Shown: positions 43,928 through 55,400 of the stretch, piece by piece
Layout: each line of letters opens with the position of its first letter
Position numbering within the stretch: the stretch's first letter is position 1
Assembly: GCA_023414355.1 (NCBI GenBank)
Contig: JAEZOB010000067.1
Coordinates: 41,369-105,368, forward strand
Length of the DNA: 64,000 nucleotides
From: Bacillota bacterium
GTDB lineage: Bacteria > Bacillota > Clostridia > Lachnospirales > Lachnospiraceae
Reading direction: 5' to 3'
Notes under the pieces: model-generated
What the model saw: only the letters and a program-made list of their open reading frames with translations
The model's database searches: none
Told to the model about the DNA's origin: nothing
Translations under genes and position numbers: made by a program

Positions 43928-46399
43928 CTACATCCTTTCCAAAATATAACTATCTATCTTTGGTCCTTCAACCATAGCAGATATAGGCTTTTGAACCTTT
44001 TGAATAAAGTAATCTTCTTTAACGATGTGAATCAATTTAATTTCGTTGTTTTTATACTTCCTCAATGCAGAACAAAATTCATATGCTTTATATGCACCTG
44101 AGTTATACAATGCAACAACTCCACCAGAAATATAATATCCGGAACCCTGGCTACATAATTCTTCGTACTCTCTAATTCCTAATATCATCACATTGCTTTG
44201 TTTATTCATATTAAGTATCAAATCTAAATCATTTTCAATACTTGTATCCTCAACAACTATTATACTGGCACCTGCACTTATATAACGATTAATTAAAGAG
44301 TAATCATCCTCATCGCTAATAACTAAGACCTCATTTTCTCCTTGGCACAGTTTATTCAATTCAGGTGATATTTGCTTTTTTGGTTCTTTCACTGGCAAGA
44401 GGAGAGGAAATTTCCCTTCCTCCATCATTTCAGGGTATTTATGTTTTGCACAGCCTCCACAATACATGGATACCTTGTCATATGTAGAATAGAACATTTC
44501 CGACCAACAAATTCTATCGCTGAAATCTATACCATTCATAATACTCTTTATTTCTTTCTCAAAACCAGCAGACTCCTTATCTCTAATTTCAGTAATAACC
44601 TGAGGCACTACAAATGACTCACTTCTCAGAGTATCATCGAGGATATCGATACGAATCTTATAACTTTCATTTTCAGCATCATAAACCATTGATTTAATAG
44701 ATATCAGGTTATGCCTTCTAAGCAATAAAATGACATAAACATTCCACTGAATATCTAATGCATTTGCATTGTCGATTGCATCTTCTTTAGGTTTTACAGA
44801 AGTATCGAGAGTAATCAATCCTTTAAACCATGATGTTTTGGTGCTTTTATACATAAACACCCATCGCTTCCATATAGTTTCTGGTTTTAATACAACATTC
44901 ATTCTTCCATATGCAGAATCAATATCTGCACCAGGATCTATGCACAGTACGCTTAAACTAACCAATCCATCTCTTCCGCCTCTTCCAAGTTCCTGGTAGT
45001 ACTGATTTGGAGTGTCCGGAATATATAGATGCAATACAGTACGTACATCTCCCTTATCAACACCTACGCCAAACGCAGACGTTGCAATGATGAGATCTAT
45101 TTTATTATCTGTCCAATCCTTTATTATTCTCTCTCTTTCAGTAGATTTTGTATTTCCTGTAAATGTTTCTAAACTATTAAGTCCTGCTGAAACAAGATTC
45201 TTTTTTATTTCCTCTGCTTCTTTAGGTGAATTAATATAAACGACCATAGGATGTGGTAATTTCTTCACCAACTCAATCATCTTTCTTTTTTTATCCGAAT
45301 AACTTTTCGCCTTAACAATCAAGTAACGTGGCTCCCGTCTAAGCGCATCGCATCTGACTTCAATCCACTTCCCCGTCGTTGCAAACATTTGCTTAAGTTT
45401 TGCTACTGCAGTTTTTGTATAAGTCGCTGATAGCAGAATAGTTCGCAACTGTGAATTCACTGCAAGCAATTCATTACGCCAAGGTTCAAGACACTGATAA
45501 TCAACTCTGAAAAAATCACCCCATTCGATAACTATATGTGCTTCATCAACAATTAAATTTTTTAAGTATTTTTTAGCATTTGCCTCATTAATCATATTTT
45601 CAAATTCAGTATTTCTAATGAGGGCTTCCGGTGATATAAATAATAATTTAACAGTTTCTGCTTTTATTGCATTTTTAAGAGCAATTTTTCGTTCTATTTC
45701 AATGCCGCTGTAATAGCAAAATATCTCATTGTTCGTGTTGAACTTGATATTTTTTTTTGCATTACGAACCTGATCAATGGCCAGAGATACCGTCGGCACT
45801 ATTACAATTGTCAAACCATCCCGCTGATAAGCCATTGTCTGTGTAATTAGGCTTTTGCCACCACCCGTTGGAAGTGATACTAAAGTAGTATAGCCTTCAG
45901 GCGTACTTAATGCGCCAAAAACTGCAAGCTTCTGTTCCAAAGATTTAAACTCTTTTGATTTGAAATTCATTAAATTATAGACATATGAATTAAAGCCATA
46001 GAAAATATTTGATTGTCTTTCTGGTCTTGTTCCTACTTTCTTTCGTTGAAAAGCCTGATCCACAAAGAAAGAGTCAATATATTCTGGTATCTCAAGACTT
46101 GCATAGTACCGTCCATCTGCATTTTTCATAATGCCATACGCATTTTCTGGAGATATCATCCCATCAGAAACTGATATTTCATTCTGAAAAACTAACAAAT
46201 AATTTCTCAATGAACATAAAAAGACATCTTTATTAGCGACTCCTGACTTGTACTTTTCGAAACAAATAACAAGTCTTTTTGCGGTATTATATCGAAATCT
46301 ATCTATTCCAGATTCTTCCCCTGAAAATGCTGGCATAGCACCACTCGGATTACCATTTATGTAATTTTCAACATAGGTTTCTATCACCTTAGTATCCAT
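43928..46399 (-). CDS. RecQ-like DNA helicase, DpdF-like
   Basis: 823 residues from the ATG at 46399, which shares one base with the previous stop (TAATG) and follows GGTGAAG. Motifs: Walker A SLPTGGGKSLITQT at about 175-188, NLIVDEAHIVIEWGDFF (DEAH) near 285, LLSATYTK near 325, and the RecQ motifs SAFGVGVDKGDV and QELGRGGRDG near 455-485. A CGGC zinc-type pair is seen near 655. The long N-terminal region (~160 residues) and C-terminus are unlike housekeeping RecQ. It unwinds DNA 3' to 5' by family knowledge. Coupled to the SNF2 gene by the overlapping stop and start. Confidence 0.85.
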   Translation of the reverse strand: MDTKVIETYVENYINGNPSGAMPAFSGEESGIDRFRYNTAKRLVICFEKYKSGVANKDVFLCSLRNYLLVFQNEISVSDGMISPENAYGIMKNADGRYYASLEIPEYIDSFFVDQAFQRKKVGTRPERQSNIFYGFNSYVYNLMNFKSKEFKSLEQKLAVFGALSTPEGYTTLVSLPTGGGKSLITQTMAYQRDGLTIVIVPTVSLAIDQVRNAKKNIKFNTNNEIFCYYSGIEIERKIALKNAIKAETVKLLFISPEALIRNTEFENMINEANAKKYLKNLIVDEAHIVIEWGDFFRVDYQCLEPWRNELLAVNSQLRTILLSATYTKTAVAKLKQMFATTGKWIEVRCDALRREPRYLIVKAKSYSDKKRKMIELVKKLPHPMVVYINSPKEAEEIKKNLVSAGLNSLETFTGNTKSTERERIIKDWTDNKIDLIIATSAFGVGVDKGDVRTVLHLYIPDTPNQYYQELGRGGRDGLVSLSVLCIDPGADIDSAYGRMNVVLKPETIWKRWVFMYKSTKTSWFKGLITLDTSVKPKEDAIDNANALDIQWNVYVILLLRRHNLISIKSMVYDAENESYKIRIDILDDTLRSESFVVPQVITEIRDKESAGFEKEIKSIMNGIDFSDRICWSEMFYSTYDKVSMYCGGCAKHKYPEMMEEGKFPLLLPVKEPKKQISPELNKLCQGENEVLVISDEDDYSLINRYISAGASIIVVEDTSIENDLDLILNMNKQSNVMILGIREYEELCSQGSGYYISGGVVALYNSGAYKAYEFCSALRKYKNNEIKLIHIVKEDYFIQKVQKPISAMVEGPKIDSYILERM

Positions 46400-49300
46400 T
46401 ATTTCTTCACCATCCAAACAAAGCACGCTGACTCAAGTCTCACAGTTGGTTTCATAATACTTTCCAATACAGCGTCATATATCTCTTTCATCTTGTCATA
46501 ATCTTCAAGTTCCTGATTATAGTATTCTGAAGTAGCAATCATTGATGTAAGAATTCTGTCCATTTCAGCTTTTGCCTCAGCTGTATGAGATCTTTCTCTA
46601 AGAGCCTTCAATGCCTTATCCTTACTCACTTTTCTTGACTTCTTCACAAAATCCACCCATCTTTCTTGTGGATATGCACTTCTAAAAAAGTCAATATTGG
46701 CAGCTCTATACTGTGAGAAGATATGTAAAAATCCTTCGTTCTTATTTCGTCTTCCAAGATGATCAATATCATCCTTACTGCTTTCAAAATCACGCTGTAT
46801 CATCAAGTTGAATTCTCTTATTACCTTATCATCAGGGATTTCACCTTCGGCGCGAATTTTAATCGGCACCTGCACTTGCTCAACAGCCAGATAATTTCTA
46901 AACGCACTCAAATAAGAGAGCGGAATACCTTTTTCAATCAGCAATTTCTCGTTAGGATATAAAGACCATGTATAAACAAAGCCTGTCCAATTTATACTTG
47001 ACTTCATTGCAAAAGCTGCTGCCTGTCCTCTACAGGACCTCATTGCATTATCAACTATGCACTCAAATATATCATCGCCTGGTGCAAAAAAATGAATGTA
47101 GTCGTTTTCTATTGCCTTCTTTCTACTAAATGTTCCATCAATCGAACGACTATAATGCGATGTGTTCTTATTTACCTTGTCCTGTCTTAATTCGTGTATC
47201 TTGCTAATAAACTGATTTTGTCTCTGAGCAAAATATGAATCCCAATCTGGTGGTATCAGCAAGGAATTTTCTGCGGATCTTGTAGAGAAAGAGTTATCAT
47301 TGAAGCTAATTACTTCATCCTTTTCCTCAACATCTCTGAATCCTGAAAGCATTGCCCATTGAAGCATCGCATCTGCAAACATTTTATTTTCATTTCGATT
47401 ATAGTACTTAACCAAACTAATTAATTCCTGATTCATCGGTCTATAAATATATGCAGCCGTATCGAAATGCTGTTCTTCACGAACTTCTTCTTTAAGTTTC
47501 GCTGACCTATCAATTACATTCTGAATTTCATTTGTTAATCCAAATCTGAAATCTTTAATAACAGCTGATACAATCGCATTATTAATATCATTCATAATAA
47601 TCTCTAATCCGCTTAAAGAATGATTAAAGATCTTTAATCCGTTGTCCCAAAACTTAAGTAATTCTTCTTCCAATGTTTCTTCTGCATACGGAACTACAGA
47701 TACGATAGGTCTTCCACTCTCTCTTCCCATACGATCCAAACGACCAATTCTCTGCTCAATAGCGTTTGCATCCCAAGGCAAATCAATATGAACAACATAA
47801 TCAGCACACTGGAAGTTTCTGCCCTCTCCTCCGGACTCATCGCAAAGCATAATCGTACAATTCTTGTCGTTCTGGAACTTGCAAACATTAACTTCTAATT
47901 CGTCAGCAGACATTCCTCTTCTGAAACAGCTGAATCCATCTTCTGTATAAAAATCTATGAGCATTTCCTCAAATACTTCAAAAGTTTCTTTATAATTTGT
48001 AAATAATACAATCTTGGAATCACTTGCATATTCATCAAGATAATACATGGTTTGTATTATTCTTGAGATATGCTCTTCTGGCTCATCTAGTACATCTACA
48101 ATATTATCTGCAATATCCTGCTCATACATTTTCCATCTGCGTAGATTCTCTTTAAGGCCATCAGGTATAGTAACTCCTTCTGTCTCTAAGAGCTTAAACT
48201 GTTGTTCAAATGCCCACGGCGAACTAAAGAATGCACTAAAAAGAGGCTTGAAAATCTTTTCAAATTCATCCTCCGTTAGTTCTTTTTCAGTGATCCAAGT
48301 TACTAAATCCTGATAAGCTCCATACTCATAAAAATTCTTATCTGGATCCAATGCATAAGGAAGCGAAGTTAATTGACGTTCTGGCAAATCTTCGAGCGTA
48401 TCTCTTCTGTTTCTGATAATATTCTTTTCGATCTGGTAATTTTCACATAAGTATGAAATTGCAACCTTGAAATGATGTAATCCCATATCATCGTCATCAA
48501 AATCTGCTTTTTCATACATTTCTTTGAGCATTTCGTCTCCAACCATCTTATAAAGTTTTTTGAAACCGCTCAAAATATCTTCATAGAAATCCTCACTGTC
48601 TTCATTATCGTGTGGATCCTCTTCTGTCTCTGCAGAATCACGGAGCACCTCATCTAAATCTTCGATATTGGATAATACCATCGCAGCCACTTTTGTAATA
48701 TTACCCTGCTTTTCAACCAGTTCGTCAAACTGTTCTTTAGTGCAAGAATCATATTTTTCTGGAAGAATTAGTCGAAGTAAATCTAAATAATCTGACCTTT
48801 TCTGCTGAACAGGTGTAGCACTAAGTAATAACAAGTTACTTGTATTTCTGCTCAATTTATGAAATGCATCATAATAAGCTCTATATCTAAGTAATCTGTG
48901 AGCTTCATCAATTATAGTAAAGTCCCAAATACCTTTGCATTCTCTATCCGCTGCCGTCTCCAACTCTGCAAAAGTAATATAGTTGTTATTCTCATTTTCT
49001 CCTTCATACAAATCAAACTTTAAAAATAACTCTGTCTTCCACTGTTCAAGCAATGAACCTGGAACAACTATCAATGCATTAACGTCGCTATGTCTCGAAA
49101 AATAAACCTTCAGAATAGAAGCGGCTTCAATGGTTTTACCCATTCCAACCTCGTCAGCCAACATATATCTGCAAACATCATCCTGAAGACATCTCATTAT
49201 AGACTTAATCTGATGAGGCATAAGGAAAATTTTACAGCCTGCCAATTCTTTAAATCCCATAATAGAATTATCCAAAACATTCATCGTTTTAGTAACTATA

Positions 49301-49737
49301 CTTCTGCCGAATAACCAACATGGATTTTGAAACTCGTAGTTCTGTAACTGAGAAGCCGGATCAACTTTACCAACTGTGAATGGCGCAGTAATTCTATTTT
49401 CCGGTACACAAATCAAGGTTTTGTCAGACACATTCTCGATATAATAGTCATAGTATGTATCTTCCTTCTTTACACATACTACAACCTTATATTTTTCCTT
49501 TTCATATAGAACTATAGAACCCACAAAGAATTGGCATCTCTGCACTAATGCTGTTGGAAGAGGCGCAGTTTTCGGGAAGTTATCATAATACACTCTATAA
49601 TTAAATGGGTCATTAAATACAACTTCAACAGTATCTGCGAAGCTATCTATTTTTGCTATCTGTCCCATTAAAAAATCACGCGGATTAATCATGTCATAAT
49701 CAATCGGACAGCGTACATACATCTTCTCTAATAACAT
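46399..49737 (-). CDS. SNF2/RapA-like helicase, DpdE-like
   Basis: 1112 residues. Motif I DEVGMGKTIEAA at about 195-206, motif II FTIIDEAHRLL near 275, motif III LLLLSATPVQQ near 305, and late motifs CDESGGEGRNFQ and QRIGRLDRMGRESG near 655-685 place it with SNF2/HepA-type translocases. The N-terminal ~170 residues are a beta-rich domain like the Tudor-type front of RapA. The C-terminal ~400 residues are unassigned. It should track along duplex DNA and remodel or stall complexes. First of the four-gene Dpd-like set. Confidence 0.85.
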   Translation of the reverse strand: MLLEKMYVRCPIDYDMINPRDFLMGQIAKIDSFADTVEVVFNDPFNYRVYYDNFPKTAPLPTALVQRCQFFVGSIVLYEKEKYKVVVCVKKEDTYYDYYIENVSDKTLICVPENRITAPFTVGKVDPASQLQNYEFQNPCWLFGRSIVTKTMNVLDNSIMGFKELAGCKIFLMPHQIKSIMRCLQDDVCRYMLADEVGMGKTIEAASILKVYFSRHSDVNALIVVPGSLLEQWKTELFLKFDLYEGENENNNYITFAELETAADRECKGIWDFTIIDEAHRLLRYRAYYDAFHKLSRNTSNLLLLSATPVQQKRSDYLDLLRLILPEKYDSCTKEQFDELVEKQGNITKVAAMVLSNIEDLDEVLRDSAETEEDPHDNEDSEDFYEDILSGFKKLYKMVGDEMLKEMYEKADFDDDDMGLHHFKVAISYLCENYQIEKNIIRNRRDTLEDLPERQLTSLPYALDPDKNFYEYGAYQDLVTWITEKELTEDEFEKIFKPLFSAFFSSPWAFEQQFKLLETEGVTIPDGLKENLRRWKMYEQDIADNIVDVLDEPEEHISRIIQTMYYLDEYASDSKIVLFTNYKETFEVFEEMLIDFYTEDGFSCFRRGMSADELEVNVCKFQNDKNCTIMLCDESGGEGRNFQCADYVVHIDLPWDANAIEQRIGRLDRMGRESGRPIVSVVPYAEETLEEELLKFWDNGLKIFNHSLSGLEIIMNDINNAIVSAVIKDFRFGLTNEIQNVIDRSAKLKEEVREEQHFDTAAYIYRPMNQELISLVKYYNRNENKMFADAMLQWAMLSGFRDVEEKDEVISFNDNSFSTRSAENSLLIPPDWDSYFAQRQNQFISKIHELRQDKVNKNTSHYSRSIDGTFSRKKAIENDYIHFFAPGDDIFECIVDNAMRSCRGQAAAFAMKSSINWTGFVYTWSLYPNEKLLIEKGIPLSYLSAFRNYLAVEQVQVPIKIRAEGEIPDDKVIREFNLMIQRDFESSKDDIDHLGRRNKNEGFLHIFSQYRAANIDFFRSAYPQERWVDFVKKSRKVSKDKALKALRERSHTAEAKAEMDRILTSMIATSEYYNQELEDYDKMKEIYDAVLESIMKPTVRLESACFVWMVKK

Positions 49738-49755
49738 AGTCTCATCCTCTCATAG

Positions 49756-52419
49756 TTAGTTCTTACCATACTTATATGGTTCCAAACATATCTCCCTCAC
49801 AGTACAATACAGACACCACTCATCACATGATTTTGCATAACCAGCTGCGTTTACTCTGTTACTGCTAAGTCTTGTGTCGATTTCCCCCTGTGGAACATCC
49901 TTGAAATATCCAGAGAAGCTTCCATCTCCATTTCCAAATTGAAGATAAATAAACTCCTCACGCTTTTTCATGTATATGTCGTTTGTAGGACTTACCATCG
50001 GGAATGTAGTTCCATTTTTCAGCACACTCTTCTGTAAATAGTTTTTTGCGTTCGTAATAATATCTATACGTTCCGTATGCATATCCTTAACAAACTCAAA
50101 CTTTCGTTCAAGCTTTTTATACTCGTCATTTAAGGTATCAAGTAACACATCCTCAGTTGCAATCTGCCCCTGAAGTGTTACTCTTGCTGCATTTTCCAGT
50201 AGTATCTCCAGGTATTTTAATAGCAAAAAGTGATCCCTAAATACCGCCCTTTTTTCAATCGTAGATTCCAGCAGAAATCTATATTTACATATTCTGTAAC
50301 GATAGAAATCATATTGTCCATAATTATTCTCAGGATTGATTTCTAGTCGTAAATATCTTATTGTCTCTGGTAAAGTTCCTGCCGTCATATCTTTTGGATA
50401 AGCTTTTCGTGCTTCCAGAATCTTCAATAAATAGAACATCTCGTTCTCTTTATCATCCACATTTTTTACATAGCTTAACTTAAACTTTACACGATTAAAC
50501 TGAAGTCCATAAATCAAGGCATATCTTTTAAAATTCTTATACTCTCTTCTGGATTTGACATAAACCTGGTATTTCCAATCAATTGGATCTTGTGCCACCT
50601 CAAAAAATGTCACATCCAACGGCCATGGAAATCTGTCTCTACGCGTCACGTTCATATCATTATCTGAAAGACAAGCAAAATGATATACTATATCCTTGTT
50701 TTGCTTTCTGCTTTTTAGGATATCACCATCAATCTGCTCAAAATCTCTAACAATCCAGTTAGCGCTTAAACCCTTTTTAGACTCCTGTTTCAGATAATAT
50801 GCCATGGTTTCTTTTAACACTTCAAATGAACCGGTAGCATCAATCTTATCTACTTCTTCCAAGCGAACAAGCACACGCTTTACTACATCTCTGAATTCAT
50901 CTTCCAAATCTTCGGCTTCAAGAATTCTTGTTTCAAGAAACTCTTTAATTCTCTTATAAAATTTTTTGAAGTTATTCTCCGTATCCTCAAAGTCTGCATA
51001 GAACAGCTTTGTGATTTGATCTAACTGTTCCAATGCTGCAACTAATGTATCAATTTCCTCTGATGTAACATCAAAATATACTAATCTACTACCTATGCGT
51101 TTCTCTGTTAAATCTTTTTCTGTTTTGCCAATTCTCTTGTTAAGTTTGCTTAACAGCTCCGTTATCTGATCAATCGTCTCCGCACGTACAAAAAACTCTT
51201 TGGTTCTATTGAAAATAGAATAAAGCTTTCCTGGAGTCTCTTCTTTTATGAAGCCTGAATTCAGACATTCTACAATATCATTCATGTTTTCAATCAGAAT
51301 TCCACCTTCTTCAACATTCCACATATTTGTGATGGAGAGGAAAAAATGCCCTATTGGATATGTAAGAAAGTGGCGCTCTCCGAATTGTCCAGGATAATAG
51401 ATTTTCAGAATATTATTTACGCTATTATTTGCTGCATAAAACTGCTCTTGCATGTAATAAAGCGTTGATCTTCTTGATTCCTTATCCTTTTCCTGTCGTT
51501 TCAAAGCGTCCTCAAACACGCCAGCAACATAACTAGCAAATTCAGTATTATTATCAAACTCTAATATTTCAAAAGGACACTCTTGTTCATTTTCTTCCGG
51601 ATGTCCTTCTATTAAATTGGCCATCCTATCTGCCAACAGATTTCCTTCATAGCTATTTGCCAGCAACGGATTAGGCTTAAACTCATTTGTAAATTGGCTT
51701 TTGATAGGCAAATCAAATGAAGAATAAACATCTATCCACGTCTGGTACACATTCTTATATTGCTGCTGATAATTAAATAAAAGAATAACTCTTTTATACT
51801 TTGCTACTAGTTCAATCGTCTGAAGAATCATAGGTGAAAATTGATGCACGCCATGTATAACAATGGTATCAACATCTACAGCGCTTACATCTGCTTTTTC
51901 ATTCTCTAACTTCATTCCATCTTTAATTGCATTCTCAATTTCAGCTTCTGAAAAATGTCTTTTTAGCTTAAAATTCTGAACTAATTCTGACTCGCTAATA
52001 ATCCTGTAAAGCTCTACCAAATGACGTTGCTCCTCAGTCATAAGATCTGTACGCATTTCATCCAAATTCATATCCAGTTCGAACAGAATTCGCAAGCTGT
52101 TGCTCAGTTGTTTTCTATTAAACCTTAAAGACTGCTTTATCTTTTCAGAATTATCCAAAATATTTAATCTAGTAATGGCTTCATCTATAACGGTGTACTG
52201 TTTAATTTTGCAATCACTGCTTTCCCAATATGTAAAGAGCCCTTTTATCAAGTTTTCAACTGTAGATACTTTACCAGCTGTCATCTCTTCATAGGTTCCC
52301 ATCATTCCATTTGCCATAGTTTGCGACACACAAAAGTGAGGACAATTCTTAATGGAATCCCAGTATAATTCTTTATCTATTTCATATGGATTGCTGTATG
52401 TATAAATAGAAAATGGCAT
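49756..52419 (-). CDS. AddB-like protein with a C-terminal cysteine cluster
   Basis: 887 residues, GGAGGTGTAAGGA before the ATG, three bases after the NERD-UvrD gene. The architecture suggests an inactive-helicase AddB-type subunit: an N-terminal region without Walker A, a middle section with VIHGVHQFSPMILQTIELVA, and a C-terminal cluster CDEWCLYCTVREIC like the iron-sulfur cysteines of AddB/Cas4 nucleases. The usual GxIDRxD and DYK nuclease motifs are not seen, so nuclease activity is doubtful. It should pair with the UvrD-like protein as AddA pairs with AddB, processing DNA ends. Confidence 0.65.
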   Translation of the reverse strand: MPFSIYTYSNPYEIDKELYWDSIKNCPHFCVSQTMANGMMGTYEEMTAGKVSTVENLIKGLFTYWESSDCKIKQYTVIDEAITRLNILDNSEKIKQSLRFNRKQLSNSLRILFELDMNLDEMRTDLMTEEQRHLVELYRIISESELVQNFKLKRHFSEAEIENAIKDGMKLENEKADVSAVDVDTIVIHGVHQFSPMILQTIELVAKYKRVILLFNYQQQYKNVYQTWIDVYSSFDLPIKSQFTNEFKPNPLLANSYEGNLLADRMANLIEGHPEENEQECPFEILEFDNNTEFASYVAGVFEDALKRQEKDKESRRSTLYYMQEQFYAANNSVNNILKIYYPGQFGERHFLTYPIGHFFLSITNMWNVEEGGILIENMNDIVECLNSGFIKEETPGKLYSIFNRTKEFFVRAETIDQITELLSKLNKRIGKTEKDLTEKRIGSRLVYFDVTSEEIDTLVAALEQLDQITKLFYADFEDTENNFKKFYKRIKEFLETRILEAEDLEDEFRDVVKRVLVRLEEVDKIDATGSFEVLKETMAYYLKQESKKGLSANWIVRDFEQIDGDILKSRKQNKDIVYHFACLSDNDMNVTRRDRFPWPLDVTFFEVAQDPIDWKYQVYVKSRREYKNFKRYALIYGLQFNRVKFKLSYVKNVDDKENEMFYLLKILEARKAYPKDMTAGTLPETIRYLRLEINPENNYGQYDFYRYRICKYRFLLESTIEKRAVFRDHFLLLKYLEILLENAARVTLQGQIATEDVLLDTLNDEYKKLERKFEFVKDMHTERIDIITNAKNYLQKSVLKNGTTFPMVSPTNDIYMKKREEFIYLQFGNGDGSFSGYFKDVPQGEIDTRLSSNRVNAAGYAKSCDEWCLYCTVREICLEPYKYGKN

Positions 52420-52422
52420 TCC

Positions 52423-55400
52423 TTACACCTCCAAAAAATTACTCCAACTCATATTAGATTTCTTATCCACATCCTTCATCCATATACAGTTCCTTATAGC
52501 TCGCGTCAATGCTACATAAAGAATTCTAGCCTCTTCACAGATTCTTTGTCCTATCTCTTCCTGAGAATCATAGTTCGAGTTACAGTCTTTTTTATTCTCA
52601 TCGACTTTAATCGAATAAGCTAATTTCGAACTGCTATAATTCACATCTGTATTCGCCTTTTTCAAATTATCAATAGCCTGTCCGGTAAATGGTAATATTA
52701 CTGTTCCATATTCTAATCCTTTGGCTTTGTGTACAGTAGTACACAAGAATTTAATGCCTGTTTGATCCTCTGCCACTGCCCTTGCCAATTCTTGCTGCTT
52801 TGTCAAAATATTAATCTGAACAAAATTAGCAATAACAGTTAATGTCAAATAGTCTACGCTATATGTTTTAATGATTTTCTCAATTAGCAACTCATAATTT
52901 GATTTATAAAATCTCTGCTTATCAATATCATCACTGTACTGGTTCCATGGCTGAAGTGTTTCACATATTGTCTTAAGAACAACAAGAACTGGATGCGCCT
53001 GAACATACGCAACCAATCCGTTCCAAGACTTATTCATCCTTGCCATAAAATATTTATCCAGGGCTTCTACTAGTTTTGCTGTTTGTGCGCTCTTATCTTC
53101 ATTCTGAAGACCTTGGTACCCAAGTGGCATATCCACATAATTAGATTCAATAAAATTAACAAGATAAACTGGATTATCTGGATTAGTGAGAGCCATTAAT
53201 AGTTTACAAAAATCAATTGTGGAGTCTAACTGATACAAGTCGCCGCCAACCTTGGTTTCGATTTCAACTTCCTCATCTAACTCCTTGCACCCTTTTATGA
53301 TGGTTTCAATTTGCCAGTTTTCTCTAACAAGAAGTGCAATGGTCTTTTCTTCTTTACTTAACATTCTAGTCTTCTCTAACTCAATTATCTTGGATTTTTC
53401 TCTCTTTAATAAGGTAAGTAAAACCTCTAATTGTTCATCGTTTTTTCCATGATAAGGAACACACTCAAACAAATCATCTTCGTCAGCACCACCATTCAAA
53501 TTACTTACTAAATGATCTGCGTCGTAAGTATATGGCAGCCAGGCACTTGCGCCCATTCCTTGGAAAATATCATCCATTATTTCAAGCAATCTAGAATCTG
53601 TTCTGTAATTTGTATTTATAGTATGTTCTTCCCATCTTTCTGGAGTGGCATTTAATCTCTTAAACGCACTTATTGTCGCACCTCTGAAACGGTAAATGCT
53701 TTGTTTCAAATCTCCTACTACAAACAAGTTACAATTCTTTCCGATAAGTTGCTGGATTTTTAAAAATGAATCTATCTGCGCATCATCGGTATCCTGAAAT
53801 TCATCAATAAAAATGTATTTATAATCCAAATGAGTTTTCTTTTTGTCTTTCTGGTTTACAACATCATTTAGAATTATCATCGTTTCTCGCAAATCTATCT
53901 TATTGCTTTCTTGAATCTTTGTTTCATACTCAATTTCTGCAGCAATAATGACCTCCATTATTATTTCATTAAAAAATAGAAGTAATCCTGGAGCCTGCCC
54001 TAACTCGTCTTCTTTAATCTTCTTTATATCAATACTCTTGTTGTAAAGTTGATTTGAAAACTCAACCAACATTCTTCTAAGCTGATACAAAGGGAGCTTA
54101 ATCTCATTAATAAAGTTAGGATTTTCTGCCTCTTTTTTTGCAATAAAATCATTTAGATATCTTTCATATATCTGCTCTTTAACATAATCACCCGAGGTGA
54201 TTGCAAAATTATCACCCAGGCCCATCTGCATTGATGCTTCTTTAATAATTTCTCGTGCAAACTTATGGATTGTTGAAATGCGCATGAAGTCTATATCTTC
54301 AATGTACTTCAAAAATTTAGGATTGGATGTTAATATAAAATAGTTTATAAACATCTGCTTAAGTCTATTTTTCATATTGTCAGCAGCATCATTTGTAAAA
54401 GTAACCATGGCGACATCATCAATCAAGTTGACCGTCGGATTCTCATATATATTACAAAGAAAAGCAATCCTCGATACCATAGAATAGGTTTTTCCAGTTC
54501 CAGCACCAGCTCGAACCAATATATTTTTTTCGGGTGACGCATGTTCAATAAAGTATTGCTGAATATTAAATGAACTTTTTTCTGCTAAATTTTCTAATAA
54601 CTGCCTTTCCCCTTGAGAACAATCTCCTTCATATATAGTTGCAGAATCATCAAGTATGTCCTGCAAATCCTCAATAACATAGAGTTCAAAATTGAATATA
54701 CGAAACGAATTATGCTTTACAGAAAATTCATTATTTGCATCTTTTTTCAGCTTAAGATTATTCTTCTTAGCTAAAATTCCTTTCTCATTAAGATCCCCTT
54801 CCAAAACATAAAGTATTGAATCGGCCATATCTTCAGATGATACAAAAATAATGGCCTTTGTTCCCTTTAGGTATCCATCAACAATATCGTGTATCTGTTT
54901 CTTTCCAAGTTTTTTCGCATCAGCTACAACAATAGAATATGGAGCTTGATTACCGAGTTCTAATGGCTTTTTCATCTGAAAGTGTGGTTCAAAATGCTGT
55001 CTTATTTTTCCCATCAAAACATCATCCATTTCAGCATGTGGAATGGATTTACACTGATTATATGCATTAAGTAATTTATCTCCCAAACGGATAGGATCTA
55101 CTAAATCTTCTTTAAAAATTGTCAGCGTTTCTTCTGATACAATATCTAATCTCTTGTCGTAATACTCCTTCTTTGAAATAAAAGGATAGCAAACCAAATC
55201 AAATATCAACGGACTGACATTGTATTTGTCGCTGATTAAGTTTAAAAGCCCAAATCTATATGCCCTCGCTTGCTTTTTAGGTGATTTTTCCAATTTATCA
55301 TATCCTTGGATAATTATTTCATCTACACCCGCCACATCGAAGATACTATCTGCAATCCAGCCTTTTACTTCGATGATAATCATACCGACGTTTTTCATAA

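Noticed and set aside
39352..49737. A complete 7-deazaguanine (Dpd) modification system
   Set aside because: Only the helicase/ATPase part is matched; no DpdA-type transglycosylase or queuosine-pathway gene is seen, and modification genes are Dnd.
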